Shown: positions 6,918-12,594 of the stretch, piece by piece | How the letters are laid out: every line of letters begins with the position of its first letter | How positions within the stretch are numbered: position 1 is the stretch's first letter | DNA from: CAIJMI01 sp964448085 | Lineage (GTDB): Bacteria; Patescibacteriota; Microgenomatia; UBA10105; UBA927 | Length of the DNA stretch: 12,594 bases | Assembly: GCA_964448085.1 (NCBI GenBank) | Contig: CAYUUX010000023.1 | Coordinates: 1-12,594, forward strand | Reading direction: 5' to 3' | Made by a program: the position numbers and the translations under genes | Notes under the pieces: model-generated | What the model was told of the DNA's origin: nothing | The model's database searches: none | The model's input: only the letters and a program-made list of their open reading frames with translations

Positions 6918-8942
6918 ATGAACATACAGCTCGTTGCACTTTTCACTGCCCCCATAACAGCTCTTATTGCTCTAGGATATGGAGCATACCTGACAAAACG
7001 AACCCTCAAGGAAGAAGAAGGGTCAGAGAAGCTCAAGCAAATCGGAAAAGCGGTGTCTGACGGTGCAATGGCATATCTTGCAAAACAATTTAGAATTGTC
7101 ATTCCGTTCATGGCCGTGCTTGCCATTATCATCGCCCTTACGTTGGGCATAGGTATGGCGGCAACTTTTTTGCTCGGTGCCACATTCTCTGCCATCATCG
7201 GCTACGTCGGCATGTGGATTGCGGTGAAGGCAAATGTCAGAACGGCAAATAATGCAATCAAGGGGTTAAATCCGGCACTTCGCACCGCATTCGGTGCAGG
7301 AACAGTCAACGGCATGTTGGTCGTCGGACTGGGACTGTTGGGTGTATCCATCGTCTACATGTGGTCATATTTTTCCTTCATCGCGCAAGGGCCTGAAGCT
7401 GTTGCAAAAAGCGCCACGGATGTCCTGGTCGGGTACGGATTCGGGGCAGCACTCCTTGCCCTTTTCATGCGGGTAGGCGGAGGGATATTTACGAAGGCAG
7501 CTGACGTCGGTGCGGATTTGGTCGGAAAAGTTGAAAAGGGAATTCCGGAAGATGATCCACGAAATCCCGCAACCATCGCCGACAACGTTGGTGACAACGT
7601 TGGGGACTGTGCAGGGATGGCAGCAGACGTCTTTGAATCGTACGCGTTAACTATCGTTGCAGCCATGATCTTGGGCGGAAACATTTTCGGATTAAAAGGT
7701 GTGGTTTTCCCGCTTCTTGCACGATCGGGTGCCATCATCACATCGATTTTGGGATCCTTTTTTGTCAAGGCAAAAAATGATAAAGAAGATCCGATCAAAC
7801 CGCTCATCCGCGGATTTATGGTGTCCGCAATTGCAGCGGTCATCATATTTATGGGACTTGCAATATTCTTACTTGAGCAACCGAACGCAGGATTTGCCGC
7901 GGTGATCGGTATCGTGGCAATGGTTGCATTGCTTTTGATTACCAAATTCTACACAGGACCGGGAGAAAAACCGGTTGTGGGAATTGCAAAAGCATCCAAT
8001 ACAGGGGCAGGAACGAATATCATAGCAGGACTCGGATTTGGTATGGAATCAACATTCGTGTCCGTGCTCGTTGTTGCCGCAGCCATCTATGCAGGATATG
8101 CGATATTCGGATTTTATGGAATCTCGCTGGTCGGCATGGGAATGCTTGCAACAACCGGTATCATCATGGCGCTGGATACTTTCGGTCCAATCTCTGACAA
8201 TGCGCAAGGCATGGTCGAAATGGCAGGACTCAAAGGAAAAGCACCGGAAGTAACCGGTAATTTGGATGCAGTCGGAAACACAACGAAAGCATTAACCAAG
8301 GGTTTTGCCGTTGGATCCGCAGCAGTTGCCGCCAGTTCGCTGTTTTCTACGTACTTTGAGGCAACGGGACTCACAACGATTGACATGGCAAATCCAAAAG
8401 TATTCGTCGGAATACTCTTAGGAGGAGCGCTTCCATTCTTATTCAGCTCACGACTGATCAATTCTGTCGGCCGTGCGGCGTTTGAAGTTGTGGAAGAAGT
8501 GAGACGACAGTTTAGAGAAATTAAAGGAATCATGGAAGGCAAACGCCTTCCTGACTATTCCCGAGCGGTTGCCATCGTCACAGCCGCAGCACAACGGGAG
8601 CTGGTTATTCCTGCACTGTTAGTTGTCGGTATGCCCCTTGGAGCAGGACTCTTGGGAGCACAAGCCCTTGGAGGGTTTTTAGGAGGCGTCGTGGTCGTTG
8701 GACTCATGCTAGCATTTTTTATGTGCAACACCGGCGGTGCATGGGACAACGCAAAGAAATACGTTGAGGATGGAAATTTCGGCGGCAAGGGAAGCGATAC
8801 GCACAAAGCCGCAGTGGTCGGAGACACGGTCGGTGATCCGCTCAAGGACACCGCAGGACCGGCACTCAACCCTATGATGAAAATCGTACAAGTCGTGGCG
8901 CTTTTAGTCGCCCCCTTTGTCATCCAATTCATAGGAAAATAA
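6918..8942 (+). CDS. hppA: K+-independent membrane H+-translocating pyrophosphatase
   Basis: This 674-residue integral membrane enzyme hydrolyses cytoplasmic pyrophosphate and pumps protons out, building proton motive force without ATP. It is almost wholly hydrophobic helices, and its length fits the roughly 16-helix family. The substrate site is clear: DVGADLVGKVEKG starts at 196, ADNVGDNVGD lies near 221-230 and GDTVGDPLKDTAGP is at 635-648, all rich in the aspartates that bind Mg-PPi. The motif GNTTKALTKG places Lys at 457 and Thr at 460, the known signature of the K+-independent subfamily (K+-dependent enzymes have Ala and Gly or Ala there), so an H+ pump rather than a Na+ pump is expected. 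The start is set by the AGGAGG at 6908-6913. It lies 96 bases after gyrB and 24 before gyrA. No defect is seen. Confidence 0.96.
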   Translation: MNIQLVALFTAPITALIALGYGAYLTKRTLKEEEGSEKLKQIGKAVSDGAMAYLAKQFRIVIPFMAVLAIIIALTLGIGMAATFLLGATFSAIIGYVGMWIAVKANVRTANNAIKGLNPALRTAFGAGTVNGMLVVGLGLLGVSIVYMWSYFSFIAQGPEAVAKSATDVLVGYGFGAALLALFMRVGGGIFTKAADVGADLVGKVEKGIPEDDPRNPATIADNVGDNVGDCAGMAADVFESYALTIVAAMILGGNIFGLKGVVFPLLARSGAIITSILGSFFVKAKNDKEDPIKPLIRGFMVSAIAAVIIFMGLAIFLLEQPNAGFAAVIGIVAMVALLLITKFYTGPGEKPVVGIAKASNTGAGTNIIAGLGFGMESTFVSVLVVAAAIYAGYAIFGFYGISLVGMGMLATTGIIMALDTFGPISDNAQGMVEMAGLKGKAPEVTGNLDAVGNTTKALTKGFAVGSAAVAASSLFSTYFEATGLTTIDMANPKVFVGILLGGALPFLFSSRLINSVGRAAFEVVEEVRRQFREIKGIMEGKRLPDYSRAVAIVTAAAQRELVIPALLVVGMPLGAGLLGAQALGGFLGGVVVVGLMLAFFMCNTGGAWDNAKKYVEDGNFGGKGSDTHKAAVVGDTVGDPLKDTAGPALNPMMKIVQVVALLVAPFVIQFIGK

Positions 8943-8947
8943 CAAAC

Positions 8948-8966
8948 GGTTTTGGAATAACCAACC
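8948..8966 (+). other. Hairpin abutting the gyrA start codon
   Basis: TTGG (8952-8955) pairs with CCAA (8961-8964) around AATAA, and GG (8948-8949) can pair with CC (8965-8966) across a two-base bulge. The structure ends at the base before the gyrA ATG and occupies the place where a Shine-Dalgarno sequence would be. It is weak and may be accidental; if real it would affect translation initiation of gyrA. Confidence 0.25.
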
Positions 8967-11468
8967 ATGAACATCGGAAAAATTGTCCAGTCTGAAATAG
9001 TGACGGAGATGCAAAAATCCTATTTGGATTACGCAATGTCCGTTATCGTTGCCCGCGCACTGCCGGATGTTCGCGATGGTATGAAACCGGTGCACAGGCG
9101 CATCTTGTACGCGATGCACACAACCGGATTGTCGCATTCGTCCAAGTACAAAAAAAGTGCGTCCGTTGTCGGAGAGGTGTTGGGCAAATATCATCCGCAC
9201 GGTGATTCCTCCGTTTATGATGCGCTCGTGCGGCTTGCACAGGATTTTTCCATGCGGTATCCGCTCGTTGATGGGCAGGGAAATTTCGGCTCGATTGACG
9301 GGGATCCGCCGGCTGCCATGCGGTACACGGAATGCCGGTTGTCTGCAATATCCGCAGAAATGCTTCTGGATATTGAGAAAGATACCGTTGATTTCGTACC
9401 GAACTTTGACGGATCCATCAAAGAACCGATGTACTTGCCGGCAAAATTGCCGAATTTGCTGTTGATGGGTTCTGAGGGAATCGCGGTCGGTATGGCAACA
9501 AAAATCCCTCCGCATAATTTAAGCGAACTGGTCGACGCACTGGTGCACATGATAGGAAAAATCACAATCGTCAAGGGGAAAGAAAAAAGCCATGAAACGC
9601 CGGAATATTCGTTTAACACAACGCTGGATGAATTAATGGAGTTCGTCCAGGGGCCGGATTTTCCAACAGCGGGGGCGATATACGATATCAACGAAATTAA
9701 AGCTGCCTATGCAACGGGTAAAGGAAAAATTGTCATGCGCGGCAAAGCGGAAATTGAGGAAATCGGGCAGGGAAAATCCGCCATCTCCATAACCGAACTC
9801 CCATACCAAGTAAACAAGGCGAACCTGGTCATGAAAATCGCCGACCTTGTCAAAGACAAGAAGCTGGACGGGATTTCCGACCTTCGCGATGAGTCAGACC
9901 GACATGGTATTCGCGTCGTTGTGGAACTCAAACGCGATGCGCACCCTAAACAGGTATTAAACAATTTGTATAAATATACGGAGCTCCAGTCTACCTTCCC
10001 AGTAAACATGGTCGCGCTCGTGGACAACACGCCGCAAACATGCACCCTGAAACTTGTGCTGGAAGAGTATCTCAAACACCGACAGTTTGTGATTCGACGA
10101 AGAAGCGAATTTGAACTTGCTGAGGCAAAAAAACGGGAACATATCCTTGAGGGATTGAAAATTGCCGTTGACCATATCGACGAAGTGATATCCATAATTA
10201 AAAAAAGCAAAGACGCGGATGAGGCAAAAACACGTCTCATGACCAGATTTAAGCTCTCGGAAATTCAGGCAACGGCAATTCTGGATATGCAGCTTCGAAA
10301 ACTTGCCGCGTTGGAACGAGAAAAAATTGAAGACGAGCTTGCGATGATCCGGGAAACCATTGCCTACCTCAACGACCTTCTGGAACACCCTGAGAAAATC
10401 TTCAAGGTTATAAAAGACGAACTCCTGAAACTCAAGGAAAAATACGGTGATCCGAGAAAAACAAAGGTCTACAAAAGCAAAGTCGGAGAATTCAGTGAAG
10501 AACAATTAATTCCCAATGAAGATACCATCATTACCATGAGCACTTCCGGTTATATCAAACGGGTGCCACCTACCTCATTTAAAACCCAGGAACGGGGAGG
10601 CAAAGGCGTCATCGGCATGACGACAAAAGAGGAAGACGCCATTGATATGGTCGTCTCCGCCAGGACACATGATAATTTGCTCTTTTTTACGGAAAAAGGG
10701 AAAGTGTATCAGGTACGCGCATGGGATCTGCCGGAAACAAGCCGACAATCCAAAGGGCAGGCAGTCGTCAACGTCATCAACATTGAATCCGGAGAAAAAG
10801 TCACTTCCATGCTCACGTATACGCTGGATTCCAAACAACAAAAAGAACAGGGAGTGAAATTCATCTTGATGGCAACCAAAAAAGGTGTCATCAAAAAAAG
10901 CAAACTCACGGAATATGAAAACATCCGAAGAAACGGCCTTGTTGCCATCAAGTTGGATGCCGGCGATCAGCTGGAATGGGTACGGCTCACCAGCGGCAAT
11001 GATGAAGTCCTTATCGTTACCCATGAGGGAAAATCCATCCGGTTCAACGAAGACGAAGTGCGGGCAACGGGACGCGATACCATGGGTGTACGGGGAATTC
11101 TCGTAAAAGGAAGCGACTATTTAGTCAGCATGGATGTCATTACAAAAGAAAACAAATCCCATGATTTCTTAACGATCATGGAAAAGGGGATTGGGAAAAA
11201 GACGGCAATTGTGGGATTTCCCAAACAGCGCCGCGGAGGACAAGGCGTTAAAGTCGCGGAAGTGAAGGACAAAACCGGAAAAGTCGTTGTATCGCAAATC
11301 GTTCCCTCAGAAACGGAATCCATCATTATTACTTCAGTCAAAGGGCAGGTCGTGAAACTTCCCATCGCTTCCATCCCCCGATTGGGGAGAGCGACAAGCG
11401 GTGTTATTCTCATGCGATTTACGGACAAAACGGATACGGTGGCGGCAGCAACGTGCCTTACCTTGTAA
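8967..11468 (+). CDS. gyrA: DNA gyrase subunit A (GyrA)
   Basis: This 833-residue DNA-cleaving subunit of gyrase works as A2B2 with GyrB. The winged-helix domain has HPHGDSSVYDALVRLAQDF (76-94) and the catalytic Tyr120 in AAMRYTE. Ser81 and Asp85 occupy the positions of E. coli Ser83 and Asp87, i.e. the quinolone-sensitive residues. The coiled coil lies at about 365-490, and the six-bladed C-terminal DNA-wrapping domain follows from about 515. The GyrA box at 541-547 reads QERGGKG instead of Q[RK]RGG[RK]G, and a second box-like motif QRRGGQG is at 754-760. About 17 extra residues lie near 196-216 compared with E. coli GyrA. ATG 8967 is the first Met and fits the family N-terminus; there is no Shine-Dalgarno sequence, so coupling to hppA (24-base gap) is likely. 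ParC is less likely because blade 1 otherwise matches GyrA. Confidence 0.95.
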   Translation: MNIGKIVQSEIVTEMQKSYLDYAMSVIVARALPDVRDGMKPVHRRILYAMHTTGLSHSSKYKKSASVVGEVLGKYHPHGDSSVYDALVRLAQDFSMRYPLVDGQGNFGSIDGDPPAAMRYTECRLSAISAEMLLDIEKDTVDFVPNFDGSIKEPMYLPAKLPNLLLMGSEGIAVGMATKIPPHNLSELVDALVHMIGKITIVKGKEKSHETPEYSFNTTLDELMEFVQGPDFPTAGAIYDINEIKAAYATGKGKIVMRGKAEIEEIGQGKSAISITELPYQVNKANLVMKIADLVKDKKLDGISDLRDESDRHGIRVVVELKRDAHPKQVLNNLYKYTELQSTFPVNMVALVDNTPQTCTLKLVLEEYLKHRQFVIRRRSEFELAEAKKREHILEGLKIAVDHIDEVISIIKKSKDADEAKTRLMTRFKLSEIQATAILDMQLRKLAALEREKIEDELAMIRETIAYLNDLLEHPEKIFKVIKDELLKLKEKYGDPRKTKVYKSKVGEFSEEQLIPNEDTIITMSTSGYIKRVPPTSFKTQERGGKGVIGMTTKEEDAIDMVVSARTHDNLLFFTEKGKVYQVRAWDLPETSRQSKGQAVVNVINIESGEKVTSMLTYTLDSKQQKEQGVKFILMATKKGVIKKSKLTEYENIRRNGLVAIKLDAGDQLEWVRLTSGNDEVLIVTHEGKSIRFNEDEVRATGRDTMGVRGILVKGSDYLVSMDVITKENKSHDFLTIMEKGIGKKTAIVGFPKQRRGGQGVKVAEVKDKTGKVVVSQIVPSETESIIITSVKGQVVKLPIASIPRLGRATSGVILMRFTDKTDTVAAATCLTL

Positions 11469-11510
11469 CACGTGATACAGTAAAAAGAGGAACGTTTTCT
11501 AAAAAACGCA

Positions 11511-11531
11511 GCTGTCCAAGACAATTGGAGC
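11511..11531 (+). other. Hairpin in the gyrA-nucleotidyltransferase spacer
   Basis: TCCAA (11515-11519) pairs with TTGGA (11525-11529) around GACAA, and GC (11511-11512) can pair with GC (11530-11531) across a two-base bulge. No T-tract follows, so it is not an intrinsic terminator. It ends four bases before the ribosome binding site of the next gene. In form it resembles the hairpin before gyrA. I see no convincing promoter or terminator in the rest of this 77-base spacer. Confidence 0.25.
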
Positions 11532-11534
11532 AAC

Positions 11535-11542
11535 AAAGGAGG
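11535..11542 (+). promoter_or_regulatory. Shine-Dalgarno sequence of the nucleotidyltransferase gene
   Basis: AAAGGAGG ends three bases before ATG 11546. The match to the 16S rRNA tail is excellent, although the spacing is shorter than usual. It fixes the start of the downstream gene. Confidence 0.7.
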
Positions 11543-11545
11543 AGC

Positions 11546-12594
11546 ATGAAAGCGATTATCGCACTTGGTGGCAAAGGAACCCGTCTTCGTCCGCTCACCT
11601 ATTCAACGAACAAACAGTTGATTCCCATCGCAAACATCCCTTTGTGCATGTACCCTTTACAAAACGTCATTGATGCGGGTATCAAGGAAGTTGGACTTAT
11701 TGTCAATGAAACACGCCCGGCAATTGAGGCACTTATCGGCGACGGCAGCAAATTCGGTATCCATGTTACCTATATTGACCAACCAAAACCTTTGGGGGTA
11801 GGTCACGTAGTTAAAATCTCCGAGGAATTTATTGCAGACGATGCATTTGTCTATCTTTTGGGCGATAACATCTTCACCGACGGCATCAAAAAACCGATTG
11901 AACAGTTTACCAAAACGAACGCGGATGCCATCCTTGTGGTCGTTGAACACAAGGAAAACTTCCGTCTCGGTGTTCCGTTCTTTGACAAAAATGGCAAACT
12001 CGAAAAGGTCGTGGAAAAACCGGAAAACCCTCCGAACCACTTCGGCGTTCCGGGCATGTACGTTTTTTCACCAAAAATTTTCGAAGCCTTTAAAGGAGCA
12101 GATGCGGTCAAGCCGTCCGCACGCGGAGAACTGGAAATCGTCGATCTTTACAACTATCTGTTGAAAAAGGGCGGGCATGTTGAGGTTGTGGAAATTTCTG
12201 GCAAATGGCGGGACCCGGGAAAATTTGACGACGCACTGGAAACAAACAAAATGCTTTTGGAACTGCACCATAAAACAGACATCAAAGGAGAGATTGATAA
12301 AGATTCCAAAATCGTTGACGGGGTGATCCTAGGAAAAGGATCAAAAATTACCAACAGCCAAATTGTCGGACCCGTTACCATCGGTGAAAACGTACAGATT
12401 ACCAACAGCTACATCGGTCCGTATACATCCATTGGCAACGACAGTGAAATAGTGAACAGTAAAATCGAATACTGTATTCTTTTGGAAGACGTCAATATTA
12501 TCGATGTGCAATACAAAATCGAGGCGGCAATGATTGGCAATCATACAGTCATCACGCGCACCCGGCAACATACACCCACCTACAGCTTCATGGT
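11546..12594 (+). CDS. Sugar-1-phosphate nucleotidyltransferase, RmlA long form (partial, right edge)
   Basis: 349 codons are present and the frame is open at the window edge; only a few residues should be missing, since long-form RmlA-like proteins have about 355. The enzyme joins a nucleoside triphosphate, probably dTTP, to glucose-1-phosphate, releasing pyrophosphate and supplying activated sugar for surface polysaccharide such as the dTDP-rhamnose pathway. The nucleotide loop is MKAIIALGGKGTRLRPLT at the N-terminus. Further family motifs are NKQLIPIAN, YLLGDNIF with the metal-binding Asp, VVEKPENPP, ARGELEIVD and GKWRDPGK. After about residue 255 hexapeptide-like repeats (GKGSKI, GENVQI, GPYTSIG) form the left-handed beta-helix of the long form. 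Ala6-Leu7 replaces the usual Leu-Ala of the loop. The start has an excellent ribosome binding site. Sugar and nucleotide specificity cannot be read from the sequence; a UTP-using enzyme is possible. Confidence 0.88.
   Translation, partial: MKAIIALGGKGTRLRPLTYSTNKQLIPIANIPLCMYPLQNVIDAGIKEVGLIVNETRPAIEALIGDGSKFGIHVTYIDQPKPLGVGHVVKISEEFIADDAFVYLLGDNIFTDGIKKPIEQFTKTNADAILVVVEHKENFRLGVPFFDKNGKLEKVVEKPENPPNHFGVPGMYVFSPKIFEAFKGADAVKPSARGELEIVDLYNYLLKKGGHVEVVEISGKWRDPGKFDDALETNKMLLELHHKTDIKGEIDKDSKIVDGVILGKGSKITNSQIVGPVTIGENVQITNSYIGPYTSIGNDSEIVNSKIEYCILLEDVNIIDVQYKIEAAMIGNHTVITRTRQHTPTYSFM

Noticed and set aside
7575..7610. Short tandem repeat of GACAACGTTGG in hppA
   Set aside because: It encodes the conserved doubled DNVG motif of the pyrophosphatase active site and is explained by the protein.
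7355..7945. A 196-codon minus-strand open frame opposite hppA
   Set aside because: It mirrors the repetitive Gly/Ala/Val codons of the pyrophosphatase and shows no motif of its own.
11489..11509. Possible terminator after gyrA (CGTTTT-CTAA-AAAACG)
   Set aside because: The stem is AT-rich and not followed by a T-tract, so there is no good case for termination.

Overview
The window looks like part of a bacterial chromosome, most probably from the Candidate Phyla Radiation (Patescibacteria); this is an inference from gene content and style. The evidence is compact genes with gaps of 1 to about 135 bases, a PilB-PilT-PilC type IV pilus cluster, a very small clamp-loader delta'-like protein, short gyrase subunits, a K+-independent proton-pumping pyrophosphatase and a long-form RmlA-like nucleotidyltransferase. 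The sub-lineage (Microgenomates or another) cannot be decided by eye. All seven complete genes stop with TAA or TAG and none has an in-frame TGA, so the standard bacterial code fits.

Layout. Bases 16-4017 on the minus strand hold a type IV pilus motor operon transcribed pilB -> pilT -> pilC: the extension ATPase, the retraction ATPase and the inner-membrane platform. It runs off the left edge, where the pilins and the remaining assembly genes may lie. Bases 4018-4152 are a divergent control region with a good promoter for pilB overlapping a weaker one for the plus strand. Bases 4153-12594 are all plus strand: a delta'-like clamp-loader gene, gyrB, a membrane H+-pyrophosphatase (hppA), gyrA, and a sugar-1-phosphate nucleotidyltransferase that is cut by the right edge.

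How the genes work together. GyrB and GyrA form the A2B2 DNA gyrase, which sets negative supercoiling. The delta'-like protein would act in sliding-clamp loading. The pyrophosphatase sits between the two gyrase genes; it turns the pyrophosphate released by polymerisation and nucleotide-sugar synthesis into a proton gradient. The last gene makes nucleotide-activated sugar for surface polysaccharide and releases pyrophosphate. These links are functional inferences; the sequence shows only adjacency and strand.

Control. Plausible sigma70-type promoters lie before pilB, before gyrB (its -35 overlaps the stop codon of the delta' gene) and before hppA (exact TATAAT). A hairpin followed by seven T lies between the delta' gene and gyrB, directly after the predicted gyrB promoter. 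Clear Shine-Dalgarno sequences occur only before pilT, hppA and the nucleotidyltransferase gene. I saw no tRNA, rRNA, CRISPR array, insertion sequence or phage gene, and no gene-free stretch above 300 bases. I found no clearly new multi-gene system; the most interesting points are the gyrB leader, the gyrB-hppA-gyrA order and several changes at conserved residues.
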